A stretch of 64,000 nt of DNA, from positions 29,332,770 to 29,396,769 of the forward strand of contig OZ020518.1 of NCBI GenBank assembly GCA_963971425.1, written 5' to 3'. Made by a program: the position numbers and the translations under genes. Origin of the DNA: Bryoerythrophyllum caledonicum (lineage: Eukaryota > Streptophyta > Bryopsida > Pottiales > Pottiaceae). The notes beneath the pieces are model-generated. The model was not told where the DNA came from. It did no database searches and saw nothing but the letters and a program-made list of their open reading frames with translations. Within the stretch, counting starts at the first letter, position 1; each line of letters starts with the position of its first letter. Shown one piece after another: positions 25,501-36,500 of the stretch.

Positions 25501-28500
25501 ATTAATGGGGTATTTTGTAGGGTTTTTGGGGATGTATGTTGGGGGGCGGGGGTGGTATGTATGTGGAGGGTTAGGGGAATTGGTTGGTGTGGGAATATTT
25601 CTTGGGATGATGTTATTGTTGAAGGTGATGAATGGATCTTTAAGTGTATGAGAGTATGGGTGTATGTTGCAAGGAGTATGACATATAGTGGGGCATGTTA
25701 TGTGGCAAAATAGTTGTTTAGCAACATTTAGGGCACTCTTTATTAGTTTAGATGGGGTGAAGTGGTAGGTTTTGAAGTCCTCATTGTTCATGATGTGTAT
25801 ACCGTTAGGTAAGGTAATTTGGTTTAGTTCAAAAATATTTTTTGAGAGGAGTTTTTGTAGAAGCTTTTGGGAGAGTTGGGCATTGAGTGTGTTATGATTT
25901 AATGTTTCTTGGCGCCATAGTATTTCTAGTGTTGTAGGATTAGTGAGGAAGTTCGGGAGCGTACTTTTAAGATGGGCTTTAGCTATATGTTTTAATAAGA
26001 AGAATGTTCGTGTTATTGGTGATCTTATGCAGTCACTTTTTTTAATTCTCGGTATGTTTTCAGCGCCACCATATTGGGCAAGGACATAGTGAGTTAATCC
26101 ATTATATATTTTCCCAAGTCTTCCTTTATCGTTTAGAGCATTTTGCAGTTGTTCGCCTATACATCGGAGGTATGCGTTTTTGAGGGAGAAAGCTTCAAGT
26201 CCAAATAGGTTATGTGGTAGTTGGGTTATTGCGTTTGACATACATTTTGGTAATCCACATATGGTTTTTTGTATGGCTATTATTTTTTTATCAAGTTTTT
26301 TGATAGCTGGCATAGAGTATGGTACACCGTAGAAACTGTATGCCACACCTGGGCGTAGTACGGTATCAACCATTTTTATTTTTTGTTTCATGGTGGCTGG
26401 GCATGTTGTTAGTTCTTTGCATTGTTTGATGAGCTTTGTGGTTGTAGTGTGGATTTGGATTTTCCATTTTAGTGAGGGAACAAGATTTGTACCTAGGTAT
26501 ATGTATGGTTCGTTTTGGTGTAGTATAGGGATTGGTTGGTTGCGGTAGTTGATGTTAGAGGTTTGCATTAGGGCTTTGAAAGTGGTAGGGTTCAATTTAG
26601 ATTTGTTTGGGCATCCGGTAGCCGCACATTTTGGAACTCCCACATCCATGCCAGCCCATTTACAATATCTATCAATTTTATGGAGTTGTATTTGGATTGA
26701 TTTGATTTTGTTAGTTATGGTGGCTAGGTCATCTGCGTATGCGGCGGAGTTTATTGTGACTTGTGATGTGCCGAAAGTATATCCATTATTACCTCTTTCT
26801 AGCCATCTAAGTAGTGGTTCTAAAAATATAATAAATAAGTATGGGCTAAGGGTGTCCCCTTGTATAGTTCCTCTTTGGATGGGTATAGGTTTTGTTTTCC
26901 CAAAGTGTTCGCCGATATAGCAAGTAGATGATTGGGAATAGATGTTTCCAACAAGTGTAGTTGCCTCTTTTGGGTAGCCAAGGTCTGACATTATTGCTAG
27001 AAGTCTGGCATGATCAATTGAGCCAAAGGCATTTTTGAAGTCCACGTATAGTATGTATATATCTTGGTTAGTAAATTTTGCGTCTTCTAATGCGGCTATT
27101 ATAGTTTGTATTTGCCGTGCGGTACTTCTCTCCGCTCTAAATCCTTCTTGACTATCATGTAGGATTTTGAATTTTTCGCCGTATGAGGATAGTATGTGGG
27201 TGAGTGTACTAGTAAAAAGCTTATATATTGTGTTAGCTAGTGCAATTGGTCTATGATTGGGTAGCATGAATGGATCGCCTTTTTTGTATAGTAGAATTGT
27301 TGCACTTGTTTTCCATGAATTTGGTATTTGTTTTTGTTTATAGCAGTGAGAAAAGAATAGGAATAGTAGTTTATGAAATCTTGGAGGCATGTTTTTCAGT
27401 ATTGAATTTGGTATGCGGTCTGGGCCTGGGGCTTTATTATTTCCAAGATTTTGGAGGCATGTGTCGTATGTGGCTCTGTTGAGGTATTTATGTAGTGGAA
27501 TTTCTGGTTCGCCCCGTTTGTCAAGGGTATATCCGTCTAGGTCGTGCCAAGGGTATTGGCGTATTGCACATGTGCATTCTATTGTATGTTGTGGCTGGTA
27601 ATTACATGTTGGTACTGTTGGTCTATTGGTTTTTGTTTGTTGGTTGAATATTTCATTCGCAATGTCTTCGGGGCTAGTTAGAATATTATTATATTGATCT
27701 TTGATACAATCCATTGGTGGGGATTCAAGGTTTTTAAAGATTTTTTTGTTAATTTTTTTGGGGCTGATTTCGTATAGTTGTCTGTATTTTGAGATGGCTT
27801 TTTTAATGTTTTCTTTTGTGTATTTTGTGATTATTTTCCGGGCTTGTATGTTGGCATTTTTTGCAATTATCGCGATATCTTTTATCCATGTATCGTGGGG
27901 AAGGTCCGGAGGCGGCGGGGTAGGGATTTAGATGTGTTGTATAGTTAATAGTTCGTTGTGTATGGGGTGGTTACGCCATTGAGGGTTGTTTTTTACAATT
28001 CTAATGGTTTTACGTATGGTATGGTATGTGGTTAAGTGTTGTTTCCAAGTTTTAGAAAGTTTGCGGGGTAGATACCCACCTTGTTGAGAGGTTCTGTTTG
28101 TCATTTGGGGTATTGGGTGTGCTCTACAAGTTTGTTATAGTGTATCAGAGATTTTATTGATGAGTTTGTCTAGAGAGTGGCATGCTTCTTGCCATTGAGC
28201 TTGTGTTAATTGGCTATTGATTTCAAGAGTGTTTATGAGGGAGTCTATTTGTACGGAGTTTTCTTCGAAGAATTTTGTGTTGAATTTTTCTATGTTGGTT
28301 TTTGGGATGGGGTTGAGTATGCGTATAGTGTCTTTGTTTGGGATTGTAGGAGTTCTACTAATTAGTGTGTTATTTGGGATGTGCAGTTGTACGGGTGAGT
28401 GGTCCGAATTGAGAATAATATCTTTGTTTGTTGTGGAGGTGTATTGTGTGTTGTTGTTTGTATTTATATAGAAACCATCTATTAGACTCCAATCACTATA

Positions 28501-29787
28501 ATTGTAGCCACCTTGTCTAGAGAATTGTGTATCGGTATTGATGTAAGTGAAGTTTAAGTTTTCTGTGAAGCGGCGCCATTGGTAATCAATGTTTTGAGGG
28601 GGGGTGTGATGGTTTCTATTTTGGCGGCCAATTAGCGCTATGTCTCTATTGAAGTCTCCACATAATAGGTATGTATGATTGGGATGATTATTAATATGGG
28701 TTGAAATAGTGTTTTGTATATCTAAGAGAAATCTAGTATCTTCGGGATGGGATGGCATATACATGTGAAAGATTAACCACGATTGTAGTGGGTCATTAGT
28801 GATTTTAATTATTTGAATGTATGGTGATATGTGCATTGGGGTAGGGATTTTGTTGATGTTGCCGGGGAATGTATATTTTTTGTGTATTAATGTAAGGAGG
28901 CCACCGCGGCCCGGTGTGTATGGTCTCCTTTGTTGCATGCATCTTGTAAGTGCATGTGTATTGTTAAAGATGAGTTTATAGTCTTGAAATATATTTTGTA
29001 TATATTTTGTAGATTTTGTGGCGGTTAGTTTTGTTTCTTGTATAACTATAAGAGCCGGTGGTGTGTCTGTGTTTGCGACTAGAGTTTGTAAGCTAGGAAG
29101 GGCAGTGTTTAGTGAGGAGGCATTCCATGTGATTATGTATGTATTTTCTTGATTTTGTCTAATGTTTTGATTTTGGTTTTGAGGAGGGATGTAGGGAAGA
29201 GGTGGGGGTGGGTGGGTGTATTCTGGTATAGGGTCTAGGCATTTTAGTGATTCACTTATGAGGTTGTTAGGGAGGTAAGGGAATTTTAGTTTTATTATAT
29301 TATTTGAGGGTGGTATGTCTTGACTATGTAAGAAGTCGTATAGTCTTTTATGTATTGAGTTCTCATGGTTTATAATATTTTGGTTGTCTACTAGGAATTC
29401 AGTATAGGGGTGTGGAGTGTAAATGTGTCGTTCTGGTGGGTTTTGTAAGGTTAGCAAGGTTTGTAGGAGTGTATTAGTCCATGTAATTGTGTTCCAATTT
29501 TGTGGATTTAGAAGTTGGTTACATTCATCTATGTTTGGATGAGTAGTGATTATTAGTGCATATAAGATGTGGGGTGGTGGATGCGTATTTTTTTGTTGTA
29601 TGTATTGGGCAATGTTTGGGTGGGAAGTGTTTTGTATGTGGTGTAATGTATGTGTGTTTTTTAGAAATGGTGCGAAGGGTTTTGCAATGTGTTCATATTC
29701 TGGTTGGAGTTTTATGGTATTAGGTATAAAGTAGATTTTGGCATTTTTCTTATGTGGTGTAGGATGTCTTTTTAGTATATTGGGCAT

Positions 29788-29817
29788 GGGTCCCGGGTTG
29801 GTTTCAATGTCTCCTCC
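29788..29817 (-). other. 2A-type ribosome-skipping motif in E3 ORF2, canonical
   Basis: The bases encode GGDIETNPGP, preceded by YHKLLLLL. This fits the D-(V/I)-E-x-N-P-G-P consensus with a hydrophobic upstream stretch. In known 2A peptides the ribosome fails to link Gly and the final Pro, releasing the upstream product. Here the downstream product would start PMPNILKRHP and carry the unique region, endonuclease, RT and RNase H. The motif is identical in E2 and E4. Confidence 0.85.
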
Positions 29818-30297
29818 TAGAAGTAGTAGAAGTTTGTGGTATATATGTTTAGTGGTGTATTTTAAAAGCTTTATTGTGTTATTAATGACTTGTTGGTTTG
29901 GGGGTAGGTGGATATTTGTATTTTGTGTATGAGTTGTGGGTTTATTTATTTTTATAGTAGGTGTAGTTGTTTTCGTCTTTAGTTTATTTTTAGTCCATGT
30001 GTTTTTTGTGGTTGTTTTTGTTTTAGTAGAGTATGGATGTATGTAAAATTGGTTGTATTTTACCTTGGTTGTTTTTGTCCGTGTGCATATGTAACTATTA
30101 TGTTTAAGACTATTTGTATGTGGGTTTATGTTGGTTTTTAAAGTGGCTTTTAAATCCTTTTTTTCATATGCGGTGTTATTATATACTTTGTGGTTTGTAC
30201 AATTGTTTGTTTTGATGTTTGTATTAGTATTTGGTATAAAATATGTTTTGGTATACTTTTTGTGCGAAGCGGGGTGTCTTTTTAATATGTTCGGCAT

Positions 30298-30327
30298 GGG
30301 TCTTGGGTTAGTCTCCATGTCTCCTCC
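30298..30327 (-). other. Decayed 2A motif in E3 ORF2 (NPRP)
   Basis: This encodes GGDMETNPRP after YYKLLILI. The essential Gly of NPGP is Arg, so skipping should fail. The following MPNILKRHPASHKK and TYFIPNT match the sequence after the canonical motif, showing that the module including its downstream flank was duplicated. Confidence 0.8.
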
Positions 30328-30439
30328 AATTAATATGAGTAGTTTGTAGTAGATGGGTTTCTTGTTTTGTTTTAGAATTTTTTGTTTTTGAATGTGGCTT
30401 TGGTATTTGTGTTTTTTTGATTGTGTGTGTTTGTCTTTG

Positions 30440-30790
30440 TATGTGTGTATGTATATGTATGTGTTTCGTTGATGGTGTGTGGTTGTCTTTGTGTGTGTGT
30501 ATGTAGTTTTATGTGGTATTATATTAGTATTCTTTTGTATGTTTGTATTAGTATAAGTCACGGTTTTTGTCTTGGTATTTGTATCAGTATCTTTGTTAGT
30601 ATTTGTGTTAGTATTCGTATGAGTACACGTACCACTATTTGTATTGGTATTTGCATTTGTACAAGTATAAGTATTTGTATTTATATACATACCAGTATTT
30701 GTATCAGTATATTTATAAGTATACTCATCGGTGTATGTATCAGTATACGTATCAGAATACGTATCAGTATATGTACCCGTATATTGAAAA
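30440..30790 (-). repeat. Thr/Asn-rich micro-repeat tract of E3 ORF2 (third of three)
   Basis: Imperfect 6- and 12-bp repeats of the type ACAAATACTGATAC encode runs such as TNTNTNKDTDTNTK. Similar tracts lie at about 32260-32480 and 32900-33210. Each leads into a THHQ..TY..HTYKDK segment and a 2A module, so tract plus 2A forms one repeated cassette. Confidence 0.75.
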
Positions 30791-31174
30791 AATGAGTTTT
30801 CTAAAAGATTTCTTTCTAAACCTAATTTGTCTAAAACTATGATTTCTAAAAACAGATTGATATTTATTTCAATCAGATTCGTATATATTCTTACTTTTAT
30901 TAGAATTTCTATTTTTAGAAAGTCTATTTTTGCCGCCTTCGGCGCCCATCCGGCCAGCGAAACATGAATCCCACCTCCTATTTTAATAATTCTACATACT
31001 CTCAACAAATTTCTACTATTTAATCGCAAACTCTCCCCAACTTTATATATATAGTTTTTAATATTACTATTAATTTTCCATTTATCCATGTAGTTTATAT
31101 TCCAATTTCTATTTTTAATCTGTACGCTTTTATTATCCCTATCTTCTCTATTTATTTTTACTCTGTCATTTTTG

Positions 31175-31770
31175 TTTCTCATTACAAGTTTGGTTAATTT
31201 TCCATCCGTTATTTTTGCATTTCTTAGAAAGCATATTCTATTTTTAGTATTGCTGTTTTTAGCTATATTCTTCCTAATTGTATTCTTATTCTTATTTATT
31301 CCCATTACTAATTTGGTGCAATTTCCATCCCTTATTTTTTGATTTCTTAGGAAGGATTTTCTATTTTTAGTACTGCTGTTTATAGCTATGTTCTTCACAT
31401 TTGTATTCTTAATATAACTAATTCCCATTACTAATTTTGTGCATTTTCCATCCCTTATTTTTGATCTTCGTAGGGAGCATTTTCTATTTTTAGAACTGCT
31501 GTTTATAGATATGTTCTTCACATTTGTATTCTTATTATAACTAATTCCCATTACTAATTTTGTGCATTTTCCATCCCTTATTTTTGAATTTCGTAGGGAG
31601 CATTTTCTATTTTTAGTACTGCTGTTTATAGATATGTTCTTCACATTTGTATTCTTATTATAACTAATTCCCATTACTAATTTTGTGCATTTTCCATCCC
31701 TTATTTTTGAATTTCTTAGGGAGCATTTTCTATTTTTAGTACTACTGTTTATTGTTATGTTCTTCTTATT
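31175..31770 (-). repeat. Five tandem repeats of about 123 bp (41 residues) in E3 ORF2
   Basis: Units carry TKNRKCSLRNSKIRDG followed by TKLVMGISYNKNTN. The first two are nearly identical; later ones drift (TKNRICFLRNAKITDG in the last). They lie in a Lys/Asn/Ile-rich region of about 500 residues with no recognised domain. E2 has four diverged units at about 48940-49395. The strong positive charge suggests nucleic-acid binding, which is inference. Confidence 0.8.
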
Positions 31771-32499
31771 TCTTTTCTTATGATAATGGTTTTCTACTTT
31801 ACCCTTTCTTTTCTTCTTACATATCCGCTCCATTTTTGTTATTTTATTTTTAATATTACTTGCTCTAATTAAGACTTCTGAAATTTTATAAATATCTATC
31901 TTCTTTCTATTTAATTTATTATATCCCTTTTTACTCTCCTTCATTTTTCTATTTTTATCCATTCTAGTATTCCTTGCCTTTTGATGGTTTTTGGGTTTAG
32001 AATCCCTTCTACCCTTATGTATCTTTATTACAAAAAATTTATGATTGTTTTCATTTATATTGTTTCCTATTTTGTTATATGTAGTTATGATACTTATTTT
32101 CTTTTTCCTTCTATTATTTATTTTAATCCCATCTTTTCTCTTATTCCTTTTATTTTTTATTTTGGTTTTGATACTTTTCTTTTTGGAATTTTTACTTAGT
32201 TTGTGTGAGAAGTAGTATATTATTATTATCATTCTTTTTATTTTGTATATTGGTTTTTGCAATGGTTGATAAGTTCTTGTTTGAGTATTTATACCTGTAT
32301 CTGTATCCGTGTCCATATCCTTACTTGTATTTGTATTTACATTAGTATTTTTTTCCGTATATGTGTTTATGCTTGTATTTGTATCTGTACTTGTAGATGT
32401 ATTTGTGTCCGTATTCTGATATGTATTTGTATATGTATCCATATATGTATCTGTCCCCGTACATGTATATGAAGCTGTATTTGTATACTTGATCGTATA

Positions 32500-32529
32500 C
32501 GGTCCCGGATTTATTTCTAATTCTCCGCC
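32500..32529 (-). other. Third 2A-like motif in E3 ORF2 (GGELEINPGP)
   Basis: This encodes GGELEINPGP after HYKLLLLV. NPGP and the ExN spacing are kept, but Asp of DxE is replaced by Glu. Activity may be reduced; only a translation assay can tell. A fourth relic near 32765-32800 carries the same YYKLLIL-coding DNA in a shifted frame without NPGP. Confidence 0.65.
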
Positions 32530-33363
32530 TACAAGTAGTAGAAGTTTATAATGTGTGGGTTTGATATTGTGTTTCATAATTTTTGATTTTTGTGTGAATT
32601 TTAGAGCTTTTATTATTTTTATGTTGTTGAGGTTGTGTTTGTTTGAAAGCATGTGTACGTCTTTTCTACTTCCTACATAGTAAATACTAGTAAGAAGATC
32701 TATGTTGTTTTGTGTAGCATGGTATACTATAGGGTGGATGTGTATTTGTCTTCTCCATTGAGTATGAGTAGTTTGTAGTAGGAGGGATTTTTTATTTTGT
32801 TTTAGGATTGCTTGTTTTTGTGTGTGGTTTTGGTGTTTTGTTTTGTACTTTTCTTTTGGTTGTGTATATTTGTCTTTGTATGTGTGTATGTGTATTATTA
32901 TTTTTTGGTGGTGTGTAGTTGTCTTTGTGTATGTGTGTATAGTTGTGTTTGGCTTAGTACTAGTGTTTATGTTTATGTTTATATTAGTGCGTGTCCCCAT
33001 TTTTATTTTAGCATACGTATGGGTATTGGTATTGGTATTAGTACTTGTATTTATATATGTATCAGTATTAGTATTGATGTACATATCAGTATTTATATTC
33101 GTATTCAGATTAGTATTCGTATCCGTATTCTGATCAGTATTTATATCTGTATGCAAATCAGTATTTGTATCCGTAATTGTACATGTGTGTGTATCAGTAT
33201 TCATACCAGGTATTTTTGTGCAAGATAGTATATATTTGGTATACTTTATGTATTTATTTTTAATACAACATGAGGGTAGGGTGTATGTATTGAAGTATGT
33301 GTATCCTAGGGGGTGTACGTCTGTGTATACGGCCAAGTATTTTCTTATATATTGTGCCATGTA

Positions 33364-33475
33364 GACTATTTTGTTCAATACCATGTATTCTACCATGTAT
33401 TCTACTATGTAGGCTATCAAGTATTCTACCATGTATTCTACTATGTAGGCTATCAAGTATTCTACCTTGTATTGT
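33364..33475 (-). repeat. Short tandem repeat (36 bp) near the start of E3 ORF2
   Basis: About two and a half copies of a 36-bp unit encode VEYLIAYIVEYM-type repeats. They lie within the first 70 codons of ORF2. Not seen in E2. Confidence 0.7.
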
Positions 33476-33557
33476 CTTCTATTGTATAATGTGTGGGTCT
33501 TGTGTATAAGAAGGGATGGTATGTGTATGATACCTTTTGTCTTGCGGTCTTCCTTCT

Positions 33558-36500
33558 TCACATGTTTGACGTCTCACCTTCAATTCTTGGGGTGGTCATA
33601 ACTTTGGTGATGGCTTGCAAGGATGCGAGGGCCGTGCTCATTGACTCTTGGATGGTGATCATTTGGGCCTTCAACTCATCATGTTTCTTGTCCGCATATG
33701 CTTGCGTCTCTAGTCTTATTTTTTTGTTGTTTTCTTCCACCTTGGAATCCACGATGGCAATGATGTCATTCTTCGTGAGGACATTTGTTGGCTCATCAAT
33801 CTTGAAGGCCTCCACGGTGTTAACAATAGCTTTGTTAACATCTAGGAATCCAAATTCCACAATTTGCTCCTTGGTCGGTGGCTCTACTCCATCAAGACTT
33901 CTTCGGTGTGGTGCGAAGTCCACGTAATGTCCTTCCATCTTGATAACTTTCCCTACAAACTTCCTATAGATTATAGGGTTGATGCAATGAACATTAGCAC
34001 TACCATTGTGTCTAATCCCATCATCGCGATGGAACCAAATGTGAGTGGCATTACCCGCTCCCATGATTTTGTGAATCTCTTCACTAGTGTCAACCATGCT
34101 CATACGAATAGGTAGTGGTGATAGGGTTAAGGTAATGGCGTCCTTCTTTGCCTTACTCTCACGGTTGATGCCCTTCGATGTAGTTCCAACAATGTTCGTT
34201 GGTTGCAAAAGCTCGTGGTTGGTTGCCACTTTGTGGAGCTTGATTTTTGCCGCTTGTTGTGGGGTTGGTGCAATAATGAAGGCATGGGATTCCTCTTTGA
34301 TTTTCTGCACACTTGTTACTTCAAACTCAAGCCCACGGTTAAAACCATTGTGAAGGATCTCCACAAAAAGATCATTAGCGGTCATGCCTCTAAGAGATTC
34401 ACTTTTTATTTTGATAGAGAGGTTAGAGTTTCTTGATATATCATGGTATGTTTTGCAAACTTTGCCAAGAGCATATTGTTTGTCTAGTTTTAAAATGAAG
34501 GGTCTAAGACCTTTGAGAAGTCCAATGCCATCTATCTCTGGCTTATGCAAGTGCAATTTGACTACCCCCGCCCATACTCCCTTTTTCCCGGCATTCTTTA
34601 AACTCATACAAAGGATGGAGATGGGATCAATTACCTTTTTGCCGACTTCAATCTCCATGAACTTTAACCTATCAATCACCATAGCTTTGACATCATCATG
34701 CATGAGTACAAGGTTAGATAACTCAAAATGAATTGAAACATGAAAGTCTAGGGCAAGCCCCGTAGTGTCATTAACCGGGATGTCAAATGGGATTTGTGTT
34801 ACATTGAGGTGCTGGCCCACGATTCCTTTTCTTGCACAAGGGTAGAGGATTTGGGGGATTCTTGGGAATGCCGGAGTTGCTAAGGAGATTTCCTTGGCCT
34901 CCATTTCTCTAATTCCTCTTGTGATCATGCTAGGTATGGATTCATCACAAGTTAGTGGCTCAAGTCCCTCCTCTTTGGCCATATCTTCCATCACTTGAAA
35001 GCCCATCCAAAATTTGAGGGAGGATGCATCTAGGTCAAGAGTGTGCATCATACCTTCATTGTTGGAACTCTTCTTTTTCTTGTTGGAAAGGGATACTTCG
35101 TCTTGGCTTGTTGTGGGGGCAATGCTCGGGGATCTTTTGTGTGTCTCACCGCTTGCTTCTACCTCCATGGCGTCTCCATACATGAGAGTGCGTCTACTAC
35201 TCCACTGGTCCATACTTGTGCTGTCCTGTGAGGGGAGGTCGTATTGAAATGTTATTGGGTCGCTACAGGGATCACCTTGGTCTCTGTTGCAATCAGCAGG
35301 GTGTTTATGAGGATTAGTAGGGTCGCTGGCACGAGCAGCAAGGTCGCTGGCACGGGCAGCAGGGTCGCTGGCACGAGCAGCAGGGTCGCTGACACGGGCA
35401 GCAGGGTCGCTGGCACGAGCAGCAGGGTTGCTGGCATAATCAGCAGAGTCACTGGTACAAGCAGCAGTGTCGTTAACACCAGTAGCAGGGTCACTGGCAC
35501 AGTCAGTAGGGTCGCTGGTACAAACAGCAGGGTCGCTAACATCAGGAACAGGGTCGCTGGCACAAGAAATACAGTCGTTAGCACAAGGAACACAGTCGTT
35601 AGCATAAGGAACAGGGTCGTTGGAGCGATTGACAGGATCGCTGGAGCGATCAACAGGGTCGCTGGAGTGATCAACAGGGTCGCTGGAGCGATTAACAGGG
35701 TCGCTGGAGCGATCAACAAGGTTGTTGGAGCGATCAACAGGGTTGTTGGAACGATCAACAGGGCCGCTGGAGCAATCAACAAGGCCGCTGAAGTGAGCAA
35801 CAGGGTCGCTGGTTTTATCAGCAAGGTCGTTAGTATAATTCGCAGAGTCGCTGGCACAATTAGTAGGGTCGTTAGTATAATCAGTAGGGTCGCTGGCACA
35901 GGTAGCAGGTTCGTTGCCTCGGGCAGCAGGGTCGCTGGCACGAGCAGTAGGGTTTGGGTGAGACTTGATAGGGTCGTAACGGATGTTAGCAGGGTCGCTA
36001 TACAAATCGACGGGGTCGCTATCTGTTTTAGCTAAGTCGCTACGGGTTACGGTGGGGTCTGTGGGCTGACCAGCACGGTCGCTGCAGGGATCGAGTGGGA
36101 CAGTATACTGATCAGTATGGTCGTTGTCTATGGAGAGTGAGGAGAGTAGTGGGGAGGGGGTGTTCGGGGAGGAAGAGGAGATAGGGGAGGGAAACAGAGT
36201 GAGTGAGGAGAGTAGTGGGAGGGGCAGGGAGGGGGAGATGGACAGGGGTGGGAGGGGTGGGCGGAGTGGTGAGGGCGTGGGAAGAAACAGGGGAGGGGAA
36301 GGGAGGGCTGCAGTAGGGGATAGATGGAGGTAAGGAATGCGAGTGAAGGAAGTGAGAGGAGAAGGTGTGTTGAGTGTACTCCCTGTTGTGTAGATGAGGG
36401 TTGATCCTCGGTTCGATGATGAGTTGAATCGGTTTTTGTTGTGGAGTTGTTGCACTTCACTTCCAGATGCAGTGTTGTTGCGTGCTGCGATCTTGGTGCG

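Larger units (their letters stand above)
22759..33561 (-). pseudogene. E3 ORF2: giant polyprotein (repeat leader, 2A sites, EN, RT, RNase H, Cys/His)
   Basis: About 3,600 codons from 33561 to the stop at 22759. The first ~1,250 codons are Thr/Asn and Lys/Asn repeats with three 2A-like motifs. After GGDIETNPGP (29788-29817) comes a unique region, then an EEP-type endonuclease (ITWNASSLNT, VIQETKL, CGDFNRD, LNSDHSPV). The RT follows (PGPDRIPNSIL, RPIALAN, GFRAERS, VDFKNAFGSIDH, QGDTLSP, AAYADDL, YLGTNL), then RNase H (YTDGSFK, AELMAIHK, FTDCINAL, GNEQVDKLA) and CPICPSTDPDTWLHVLLKC. In-frame TAA codons at 28135-28137 (a Glu codon in E2) and 27928-27930 (a Gln codon in E2) break it. Order and domains resemble RNase H-bearing LINE clades such as I or Ingi; the clade is not determined. 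Confidence 0.88.

Noticed and set aside
30421..30842. Plus-strand Cys/Ile/Tyr-rich ORFs (also at 32257-33228, 46012-46457 and minus 49722-50101)
   Set aside because: These are shadows of the Thr/Asn tracts; the 6/12-bp repeats lack stops in several frames.
35310..36030. CRISPR-like array
   Set aside because: The repeats are contiguous 21-bp coding units with no spacers, inside a eukaryotic retrotransposon ORF.
35244..36035. Long plus-strand ORF rich in RVAGTSS-type repeats
   Set aside because: It is the antisense of the ORF1 heptad repeats on the minus strand; repeat periodicity of 21 bp keeps several frames open.
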